A stretch of DNA of 64,000 nucleotides from JAWLFI01 sp964626595 (GTDB taxonomy: Bacteria > Bacteroidota > Bacteroidia > Chitinophagales > Saprospiraceae): contig CAZVFU010000005.1 of NCBI GenBank assembly GCA_964626595.1, forward strand, positions 1 through 64,000. Reading direction: 5' to 3'. Positions 45,333 through 52,942 of the stretch are shown one piece after another (within the stretch, counting starts at the first letter, position 1; the number at the start of each line of letters is the position of its first letter). The notes below the pieces were generated by a model. That model saw only the letters and a program-made list of their open reading frames with translations. It did not search any database and was not told the origin of the DNA. The position numbers and the translations under genes are program-made.

Positions 45333-47600
45333 ATGAGAATTATTATTATTGCCTTTATCCTATTGTGCTCCACATGGGTTTGGGCACAGGATGCCACCAT
45401 ACGAGGAAATGTATATGACTCCGAGAGTGGTGAACCGATCATGTTTGGAAACGTATTAGTCCAGGGGACTTCAATAGGCGCTAACACAGACGTAGATGGG
45501 TTTTTCTCCATTAAAACGAAGCCCGGAACATACAATATTGTATTTTCTTATCTAGGATATGACTCTACCTCTGTTGAGGTAACAGTAGAGCCTGGTGATA
45601 TCGAATATGTTTCAGCAAAATTAGATCCTTCCGGTGTCCAATTATCCACGGTGGATGTCTCAGCCAAACGGGATCGTGCTCGCACTGAAGTCCAAATTTC
45701 AACTCAGCGTGTTTCACAAGAAGATATTCAATCGCTACCATCTATAGGTGGAGATGCGGATATAGCTCAATATCTCCCGGTATTACCTGGTATTATTTTC
45801 ACCGGCGATCAGGGGGGGCAGCTATATATTCGGGGAGGTTCTCCCGTCCAAAACCTGGTTTTGTTAGACGGTATGACCTTGTATAATCCCTTTCACTCCA
45901 TTGGTTTATTCTCCGTATTTGAAACAGAATTGGTTCAAGATGTAGAAGTCCAATCGGCAGCCTTTAGCGCTGAATATGGAGGTCGGGTTTCTGCTGTATT
46001 AGATATCAAAACCAAAAGTGGAAATCGTAAGCGATGGGGTGGAAGTGCCGGGGTAAGCCCATTTCAGGCTAAAGTAGTTGTTGATGGCCCGCTGATCCCG
46101 CAAACAGAAGATAGGGAGTCTTCTCTCTCTCTTGTTTTTGCGGCCAAAGAGGCACTTATTGATGAGACCGATGATATTTTATACAACTATGCATTTGATT
46201 CTGTAGGTCTGCCCTTCAACTACAGAGACTTTTATGGGAAACTTTCCTACATCATAGGTAATGGATCCAAAGCGGACCTATTTGGGTTCAATTTCACAGA
46301 TCAGGTAAATTTTCCCGGTGTGGCCAACTTAGATTGGGATGCTACTGGAGGTGGTTTGAACTTTAAAGTTATTCCTTCCAGTTCAAGCTTAATTCTTTCG
46401 GGGATCATTGCAGCCTCATCCTATGATATTAGCTTGCTTGAAACAGATGGTAATCCTCGGAACAGCAGTATAAACACCATAAATGCCAATTTGGATTTTA
46501 CTTATTACGGAGGCCAAAGTGAATTCAATTATGGCGTAGGGATGAATAGCATAGGTACAGAATTTCGTTTTCAAAATTTCGCCGGTTTTAATTTTGAGCA
46601 GGAAGATTTTAATACTGAACTATCTGGTTATCTAAAATATAAACAACAGATAGGAGACCTTATTTTGGAGCCCTCTGTACGTTTAATGTACTATTCTTCA
46701 ATTAATGAAATCACGGTTGAGCCTCGTTTCCGGTTCAAATACAACATCAGTCGAAACCTTCGATTTAAAGGTGGAGTCGGATACTACACTCAGAACTTAT
46801 TAAGTACGGTGAATGATCGGGATATTGTCAATTTATTTGTTGGTTTTCTGCTCGGTCCTAAAGAGGGATTGATTGATCCCGAAACGAATTCGCGCACAGA
46901 TTCCCGCTTGCAAAAGGCATGGCATTATGTAGCTGGCGTGGAATACGACATAGGCCGAAATCTTACTTTCAACCTGGAAGGATATCTCAAATCCTTCAAT
47001 CAAATGATCAATATCAATCGAAACAAATTGTCGGCTAGCGATCCCAATTATGTTGTCGAAACAGGTGAAGCGTATGGAATGGATTTTAATATGGATTTCA
47101 AGAAAGGCAATTGGGATGTCTGGCTGACGTACTCTCTAGCATTTGTGAATCGCTTTGACGGGGAACAAACTTATCCTACTAATTTTGATCGCCGACACAA
47201 CTCCAATGTGCTGATTACTTATAAGTTCGGAAATGAAAACAGTTGGGAGGTAAGTGGAAGATGGAATTTAGGAACTGGGTTTCCCTTTACCCTCACAGAA
47301 GGGTTTTATGGACGGTACAATTTTAATGACGGGCTGAATGAAGACTTAACTACGGGGAACCCTGAACTGGGAATTGTTTTTGACGATCGAATTAATGGTG
47401 GGCGTTTACCCACTTACCATCGATTGGATCTATCTTTGAAAAAGACCTGGAAATTATCAAAGTATGGCGCTATCGAGTTAAATGTTAGTGCCACAAACGC
47501 ATATAATCGTCAGAATATTTTCTTCTTTGACCGAGTCGAATACGATCGAGTGGATCAATTGCCGATTATGCCTGCAATTGGTATTACTTATAGGTTCTAA
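45333..47600 (+). CDS. TonB-dependent receptor with carboxypeptidase-like domain
   Basis: The 755-residue protein has a signal peptide (IIIAFILLCSTWVWAQ), an N-terminal beta-sandwich (GNVYDSESGEPIMFGNVLVQ), a plug with LYIRGGSPVQNLVLLDGMTL, and a barrel closing with PAIGITYRF. EYGGRVSAVLDIKTKSGN is the plug-barrel junction. It is smaller than the Oar-like receptor at 39499. No SusD partner follows, so it is not a Sus pair. The substrate is unknown. Confidence 0.92.
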   Translation: MRIIIIAFILLCSTWVWAQDATIRGNVYDSESGEPIMFGNVLVQGTSIGANTDVDGFFSIKTKPGTYNIVFSYLGYDSTSVEVTVEPGDIEYVSAKLDPSGVQLSTVDVSAKRDRARTEVQISTQRVSQEDIQSLPSIGGDADIAQYLPVLPGIIFTGDQGGQLYIRGGSPVQNLVLLDGMTLYNPFHSIGLFSVFETELVQDVEVQSAAFSAEYGGRVSAVLDIKTKSGNRKRWGGSAGVSPFQAKVVVDGPLIPQTEDRESSLSLVFAAKEALIDETDDILYNYAFDSVGLPFNYRDFYGKLSYIIGNGSKADLFGFNFTDQVNFPGVANLDWDATGGGLNFKVIPSSSSLILSGIIAASSYDISLLETDGNPRNSSINTINANLDFTYYGGQSEFNYGVGMNSIGTEFRFQNFAGFNFEQEDFNTELSGYLKYKQQIGDLILEPSVRLMYYSSINEITVEPRFRFKYNISRNLRFKGGVGYYTQNLLSTVNDRDIVNLFVGFLLGPKEGLIDPETNSRTDSRLQKAWHYVAGVEYDIGRNLTFNLEGYLKSFNQMININRNKLSASDPNYVVETGEAYGMDFNMDFKKGNWDVWLTYSLAFVNRFDGEQTYPTNFDRRHNSNVLITYKFGNENSWEVSGRWNLGTGFPFTLTEGFYGRYNFNDGLNEDLTTGNPELGIVFDDRINGGRLPTYHRLDLSLKKTWKLSKYGAIELNVSATNAYNRQNIFFFDRVEYDRVDQLPIMPAIGITYRF

Positions 47601-47797
47601 AGTGCGATTTTTAATATCTGAGTACAGAATTTGATAGCGTAGGCTTTTATTCTATTCCAATGCTAGAGGATAAAAGTCTCACTGGTGTTGCGAGAGCCTC
47701 AGAGTATGTTTAAGATTCGTGTAGACCAGGGAAATTCACGTCGATGTCTATCTGATTTCATGGCATGGGGTTGTGAGTTGCAATTTCGAGTATATAA

Positions 47798-47825
47798 AAA
47801 AAGGCCGGATTCACATCCGGCCTTT
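47798..47825. terminator. Bidirectional rho-independent terminator
   Basis: GGCCGGAT (47803-47810) pairs with ATCCGGCC (47815-47822) around TCAC, flanked by A and T runs. It lies between two convergent genes and can serve both. Confidence 0.85.
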
Positions 47826-47850
47826 ACTATTGTGGCTATTAAAAATTCGA

Positions 47851-48486
47851 TTAATTTCTTTTAAACTCTTTTTTCACTTTTCCTTTTGTGTCAACCATAC
47901 CTTCCGTCGCGTAGGCATTTCCTCGCCCATCATAATCCACCTTTTTAAGAATGGGTTTTCGATTCACCAATTTGTGAATGGTTCTGCTAATCATAAGACG
48001 AGACTCTTTTTCTCCTGCTTTCTTACCCAAGGGCGAATTCATGGCCACTTCAAGTAATTCTGAATTAATGAGTGGCTGCTTTGCCTCATGGATGCCTTTG
48101 ATCATGATTTGATCCCATTCTCCCAATTCATGTTTTTCCCCATTCTGAGTCGTGTAAGTGAAAGTATGTGACCCTTTAGGTGGCCTCCCTGGTCCGCGAC
48201 CTGAAGTCTTTTTCTTATTTGACTTCGTTTTTTTCTTCGGTTTTGCTTTTCTCTTCGAGCCCAGAGTTGATTTTTTGGCCTCTGAACTTGGTTTCGACAC
48301 CACAGAAGATTTAGCCAAGTCCACGACATTTGCTATTTCATTCGAATCCAAATCCGTAAGGGATTTAGATAATGAATTAATTTGATCAGTTATTCGATCT
48401 ACCTGATACAAAAGTTGTCTTAATTCTGACTGATATTGTGTAATCAGTTTCCTTTTTTCGAATTCAGTTAATGTTATTTTCCCCAT
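47851..48486 (-). CDS. Coiled-coil, AT-hook protein; candidate nucleoid protein
   Basis: The 211-residue protein has an N-terminal coiled coil (about 8-55), a highly basic linker (KRKAKPKKKTKSNKKKT) with an AT-hook-like GRGPGRPPKGS near residue 98, and a C-terminal domain (about 120-200) of winged-helix-like pattern ending in a basic tail. I do not recognise a named family. The layout (oligomerising helix, AT-hook, small domain) recalls H-NS-like nucleoid proteins. TATATTCG on the minus strand near 48515 may be its -7 box. Confidence 0.75.
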   Translation of the reverse strand: MGKITLTEFEKRKLITQYQSELRQLLYQVDRITDQINSLSKSLTDLDSNEIANVVDLAKSSVVSKPSSEAKKSTLGSKRKAKPKKKTKSNKKKTSGRGPGRPPKGSHTFTYTTQNGEKHELGEWDQIMIKGIHEAKQPLINSELLEVAMNSPLGKKAGEKESRLMISRTIHKLVNRKPILKKVDYDGRGNAYATEGMVDTKGKVKKEFKRN

Positions 48487-48752
48487 TTTTTTTATTTTGT
48501 TTGTATAAAGAGCGAATATAACATTTGTTTATTAATAATTGTTTTGCTTTGCGGGTTCTATTTTTTGAATCTCCAGTATGAGTTTTATCATCCATTTAGC
48601 ATCTGAAGTGCTTTAAATGTATAGTAATATATTTCAGTTAGACTAGGTATAAAGTACTCACTATAAAGCACTTTAATGAAGTGAAGTAGAAAATATAATG
48701 TAGGATATCAGGGTTTAAGTCAATGAGTTTACAGATATTTGCAAAAAAAACA

Positions 48753-49634
48753 ATGATTCTATTAGATGGCAAGCTAACATCGCAGAAAATTGTTCAGGAT
48801 ATTAAAAGTGAGGTTCAACAGCTGGCTGCAGACAACGAACGTCCACCCCATTTGGGTGCTATACTCGTAGGAGAGAATCCGGCAAGTCGTGTGTATGTTC
48901 GAAATAAAATTCGAATGTGTGATGAGGTCGGTTTCGATTCTACTGTCATTCGCTTACCCGCTCAAACTCAGGAGTCCGAATTGCTTGAAAAAGTCAATGC
49001 CTGGAATCGAGATGATTCATTAGATGGTTATATTGTCCAGCTGCCACTCCCTGATCATATTCGCGCGGATAGAATAAACTTAGCCATTGCTCCTAAAAAG
49101 GATGTGGACGGATTTCACCCACATAATGTAGGTCGAATGAGTTTAGGTCTACCTGCCTATTTGCCAGCTACACCTCAAGGCATTTTGACTCTTTTAGAAC
49201 ATTATCAAATCAAATTAGAAGGAAAACGGGTAGCTGTCTTAGGACGGTCTAATATTGTTGGTCGCCCGATAAGTATTCTATTATCCCAAAATCGACCGGT
49301 CGGAAATGCTACCGTAACGGTATTGCACAGTAGATCCAAAGACACTCATTCTGAGTTGAAAAAAGCTGATGTTATTATAGCCGCCATCGGATCCCCTAAT
49401 TTTGTGACAGTCGATATGGTAAAAGAGGGGGCAATTGTTATTGATGTAGGTATTAATCGTGTTGAGGATTCGTCTCGGAAAAAGGGTTACCGCTTATGCG
49501 GGGATGTGGACTTTAATAGTGTAAAGGGAAAGGTAGATTATATTACACCTGTTCCTGGAGGGGTTGGGCCGATGACCGTTGTTTCGCTGCTCATTAACAC
49601 CTTGAAAGCAGCTAAAAAAGAGGTATATGGTTAA
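48753..49634 (+). CDS. folD: Bifunctional methylenetetrahydrofolate dehydrogenase/cyclohydrolase
   Basis: The 293-residue enzyme interconverts methylene-, methenyl- and formyl-tetrahydrofolate. YVRNKIRMCDEVGF contains the catalytic Lys, and GYIVQLPLPDHI, PATPQGILTLL and TPVPGGVGPMTV are standard. The ATG at 48753 matches typical starts (MILLDGK); an ATG ten codons earlier is possible. It overlaps prmA by eight bases, so they form an operon. Confidence 0.95.
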   Translation: MILLDGKLTSQKIVQDIKSEVQQLAADNERPPHLGAILVGENPASRVYVRNKIRMCDEVGFDSTVIRLPAQTQESELLEKVNAWNRDDSLDGYIVQLPLPDHIRADRINLAIAPKKDVDGFHPHNVGRMSLGLPAYLPATPQGILTLLEHYQIKLEGKRVAVLGRSNIVGRPISILLSQNRPVGNATVTVLHSRSKDTHSELKKADVIIAAIGSPNFVTVDMVKEGAIVIDVGINRVEDSSRKKGYRLCGDVDFNSVKGKVDYITPVPGGVGPMTVVSLLINTLKAAKKEVYG

Positions 49635-50460
49635 GTCGATTCCCACAGTTAAATTGAGTATCTCCAGTGATAAAATTGATTCTGACGTATCTTATTTTTT
49701 GAATCAGTTTCCATTTTTGGGCTTAGAAGAGCAAAGTGAGACCTGGATATGGTATTGGGAGGTGGAAAGCTGGGAAAACCATGGGAATGATGTTCAGGAA
49801 TATTTAAATCGGAAAAAAATCATATTCGAATCTGAGTATTTGGAGGGGGAAAATTGGAATGCGAATTGGGAGAAAAGTTTTTCTCCGGTATTTATCGATT
49901 CATTTTGTCAAATCCGAGCTCACTTTCACAATCCTCTGGATGGGTTCGAACATGATATAGTCATAGATCCCAAGATGGCTTTTGGAACCGGGCATCACGA
50001 TACCACTTATCAAATGATGGCTGCAATGGCCTTGCTGAATTTTAAGAACAGTTCGATTGTGGACCTGGGCACGGGCACAGGAGTTCTGGCTATCCTGGCA
50101 GAAAAAATGGGAGCATCTAATATTATTGCCATCGATAACGACCCGTCTGCTATTGAAAATTCAATAGAAAACGCAAAACTCAATTCGTGTAATAATATTG
50201 ATATTCGGTTAGGAGATGTTTCTGTAGTGATGGATGAGATCGCAAAGTCTGATATTCTGCTTGCTAACATTAATCGGAATGTTCTATTAGAATTGGAACC
50301 TGTTCTCGCTTCTGCGGCTAAGCATGGCACAGAGTTAGTTTTAAGTGGCATACTCAGGAAAGATAAACAACTTATTCTCGATCAATATGCCAATCACTGG
50401 CAGCCACAGATCCACAGCCAAAAAGGGGACTGGGTCTGTATATATGGTAAGAAATCATAA
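49627..50460 (+). CDS. prmA: Ribosomal protein L11 methyltransferase
   Basis: The 277-residue protein trimethylates ribosomal protein L11 using SAM. Motifs are AFGTGHHDTTYQMMAAM, VDLGTGTGVLAILAEKMGA, IDNDPSAIENS and the NINRNVLLEL segment in place of NILAxxL. The N-terminal substrate-binding domain is present. It overlaps folD and is followed by a terminator. Confidence 0.93.
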   Translation: MVKSIPTVKLSISSDKIDSDVSYFLNQFPFLGLEEQSETWIWYWEVESWENHGNDVQEYLNRKKIIFESEYLEGENWNANWEKSFSPVFIDSFCQIRAHFHNPLDGFEHDIVIDPKMAFGTGHHDTTYQMMAAMALLNFKNSSIVDLGTGTGVLAILAEKMGASNIIAIDNDPSAIENSIENAKLNSCNNIDIRLGDVSVVMDEIAKSDILLANINRNVLLELEPVLASAAKHGTELVLSGILRKDKQLILDQYANHWQPQIHSQKGDWVCIYGKKS

Positions 50461-50530
50461 AATATTGGAACTTTATTCCAATAGCAGAAGTTAATTACTT
50501 TGATAGGTTTTACCTATTCATGGGGATGAA

Positions 50531-50564
50531 GGCGCTATGGCTACAAAGCTGTAGCGCTTTTTTT
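50531..50564 (+). terminator. Rho-independent terminator of folD-prmA
   Basis: GCGCTA (50532-50537) pairs with TAGCGC (50552-50557), with an inner GCT/AGC pair, followed by seven T residues. It lies 70 bases after prmA. Confidence 0.82.
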
Positions 50565-50787
50565 GTTGAGGTATTTGTTTTTTTACATAACAAAGTAAGC
50601 CTATTGAGGGCTTGTAATTATAGATCCATTAGCTTTGCAAGACTCAACATTTTTTTGTTAATAAGTATTTAAAAGGAGTCAACCTTATCTTTAAATTTCA
50701 TTAATTCAAGGTTCTGATGATGGCTGTTTTGACTTTGAGTGAATAAAATAACTATCAGTTGTCGTTCGGGGAACAGTGAGGTGATTT
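50565..50787. other. Intergenic region between prmA terminator and maf
   Basis: Non-coding, AT-rich sequence between convergent genes; nothing further recognised. Confidence 0.4.
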
Positions 50788-51363
50788 CTAAGTATTATTC
50801 GGCCCCTTAATTTTCCTGAATGCACGATAAACCTGATGGGTGGGTAGACCCACAATATTGGTATAGGAACCTTCTATTTTTCGCACCTTACAATGACCAA
50901 TCCACTCCTGAATGGCATAGCTTCCAGCCTTATCATAGGGTTGATAGTTATCGACGTAGAATTCCGCTTCTTTTTGAGAAATAGTGTCCATAAAAACATT
51001 CGAGACCACTTTTTGTGCAATTTCCTGCTGTTGATATTGGAGGTGAAATCCCGTGTGGACCTGATGATTTTTACCACTTAAAGCTAATATCATGTTTATG
51101 GCTTCTGATCGATTTTTGGGTTTTCCTAAAATTTTAGAATTTAGAATAACCACGCTATCGGCAGCTAAGATACAGGCTGACTTGCCCCACTGATCTCTTG
51201 CTGCAGCACCCTTTTTTTGTGCGAGATAAAGTGCCACTTTGTGTGCAGATATGTTGGATGGGACGCTTTCGTCAATATCGGTGGGATTTACTTCAAATTT
51301 TAAGCCCAGTTCTGCAAGGAGTTGCTTTCTCCGAGGACTCCCAGAAGCTAAAATAATTTCCAT
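50788..51363 (-). CDS. maf: Maf family nucleotide pyrophosphatase
   Basis: The 191-residue protein hydrolyses nucleoside triphosphates such as dTTP, UTP or modified bases. ILASGSPRRKQLL, ADSVVILNSKILGKPKN and the DKAGSYAIQEW segment are the family signature. It lies nine bases after the prenyltransferase gene, last in a three-gene operon. Confidence 0.93.
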   Translation of the reverse strand: MEIILASGSPRRKQLLAELGLKFEVNPTDIDESVPSNISAHKVALYLAQKKGAAARDQWGKSACILAADSVVILNSKILGKPKNRSEAINMILALSGKNHQVHTGFHLQYQQQEIAQKVVSNVFMDTISQKEAEFYVDNYQPYDKAGSYAIQEWIGHCKVRKIEGSYTNIVGLPTHQVYRAFRKIKGPNNT

Positions 51364-51372
51364 AGTCTGTCT

Positions 51373-52290
51373 TTAGAAAAGTAAGATATAAAGTAAACCC
51401 AGAACTATAAGAATTTTTATCCATTGGTTAATTCGGTAGTAGTCTGATTTAATTTTAGCCCGCCATAATAATATGATAATGATGGTCAGAGTTCCTATCA
51501 AGCAAAAAGAAAAGTAAATAAAATTAAAAGCGCTAACCTGTGTATATATTAAACTTCCCCAGAAAAGAAATCCAAAGAAGAGAATGGTAGCAAACATAAT
51601 GGCGTAGAGCCGGGCTCGCTGAGGACCAATAACAGCAGGAAGGGTAACGGCTCCAGCATGAATATCTCCTTTTACAGACTCGATATCTTTTACGTATTCT
51701 CTAAGAATATTCACTCCAAAACAGAAGAAAGAAAAGCTCCAAATGAGTTTATGCTGTAAGGAGTAAAAGATCTCAACCTGAAGAATGTTTTTCCATTCCG
51801 GGACTAGAAGAACAATGGGGACAGATGCTACAAAAAGAGAGACCATAGTATTTCCGGTAAACGGGAGTCGTTTAAACCATTTGGAGTAGGCCCAAAGGAA
51901 AAATACAATAAATGGATAGGATACAAAAAGACTTAATCTTCCGAGTTCGTAACTCAGGTACCCAGATAAAAGGGCGCCAATCAGTACGATAATGACGTAT
52001 ATTCTGTAAGTATCTTCTATGCTAATCCACTTTCCTACAATTTGGCTCGCGGGTTTATTGATCTGGTCGACTTGAACATCATACAAATCGTTTACTGCAT
52101 TTCCACCTGCGGCAATAGCAATGGTGCACAATACAAATAGGATAAACTCAAAGGTGCTCAGGTATGGGCTAAAATTATTTTGAAGTATGACGGGCTTCAG
52201 TAAGGAATACCATACAAGCGATTGGGTGAAGGCTATAAGAAGCAGGTTGGGGAATCTAACTAGGCGCCATATGATATCAAATCCCGCCAT
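51373..52290 (-). CDS. UbiA family prenyltransferase (geranylgeranylglycerol-phosphate synthase-like)
   Basis: The 305-residue membrane enzyme has the diphosphate-binding site NAVNDLYDVQVDQINKP and the second motif REYVKDIESVKGDIHAGA, with about nine helices. The likely subfamily transfers geranylgeranyl to a glycerol-type acceptor, a common partner of maf and the HAD phosphatase in Bacteroidota. The substrate is an inference. It sits three bases after kdsC. Confidence 0.87.
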   Translation of the reverse strand: MAGFDIIWRLVRFPNLLLIAFTQSLVWYSLLKPVILQNNFSPYLSTFEFILFVLCTIAIAAGGNAVNDLYDVQVDQINKPASQIVGKWISIEDTYRIYVIIVLIGALLSGYLSYELGRLSLFVSYPFIVFFLWAYSKWFKRLPFTGNTMVSLFVASVPIVLLVPEWKNILQVEIFYSLQHKLIWSFSFFCFGVNILREYVKDIESVKGDIHAGAVTLPAVIGPQRARLYAIMFATILFFGFLFWGSLIYTQVSAFNFIYFSFCLIGTLTIIIILLWRAKIKSDYYRINQWIKILIVLGLLYILLF

Positions 52291-52293
52291 CTT

Positions 52294-52800
52294 TTAGTAC
52301 TTCCAGTTTGATTGAATTTTTAGTACTTTCTCAATAATCTCACGAACACATCCTTCCCCGCCTTTCGTGGAAGCAATATAATGAGCACAGGTCTTGATCT
52401 CCGGAACAGCATCAGAAGGGCAGCATGCTAATCCGACGGCCTTCATAGCATGGATGTCTGGCAAATCGTCACCCATGTAAAGTAAATCCTTAGGATCGAG
52501 TCCATCAGATTCTACGAGTTGATTAAAAACGGAGAGTTTATCGTCTATACCTGTATAGATGCTGGAAACGCCTAAGCTAGACAACCTTTTGCGAACACCG
52601 TTAGAGCTACCTCCGGTGATTACGGATATTCCATACCCCTGTCTGAGAGCCACTTTAACGGCATAGCCGTCTCTAGTTGTCATAGAACGGAGTAAGTTCC
52701 CATCTTCAGTGAGTAAGACCTGACTATTCGTAAAAACGCCGTCAACATCAAAAATGAAGTGTTTAACCTCCTGAAAGCGACGAAGGAATTCTTCAGACAT
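52294..52800 (-). CDS. kdsC: HAD phosphatase, KdsC-like
   Basis: The 168-residue enzyme resembles 3-deoxy-D-manno-octulosonate 8-phosphate phosphatase of lipopolysaccharide synthesis. The HAD motifs are FIFDVDGVFTNSQVLL (Asp nucleophile), VITGGSSNGVRKR and DLLYMGDDLPDIHAMK. Lack of a cap domain fits KdsC. First gene of the operon with the prenyltransferase and maf. Divergent from the AAA+ gene. Confidence 0.88.
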   Translation of the reverse strand: MSEEFLRRFQEVKHFIFDVDGVFTNSQVLLTEDGNLLRSMTTRDGYAVKVALRQGYGISVITGGSSNGVRKRLSSLGVSSIYTGIDDKLSVFNQLVESDGLDPKDLLYMGDDLPDIHAMKAVGLACCPSDAVPEIKTCAHYIASTKGGEGCVREIIEKVLKIQSNWKY

Positions 52801-52942
52801 ATATGTAAATTTATTACGTTCAAATGTACAAAAATCTCACTTAGAATGGTTTATATTCATGCCTTGTTCCTAAAAGTTAAAAGCCGAGGGCTGGGTAGCC
52901 AAGGTGGATTATTACTTGAAGATCACTGCATTATAAGTATAT

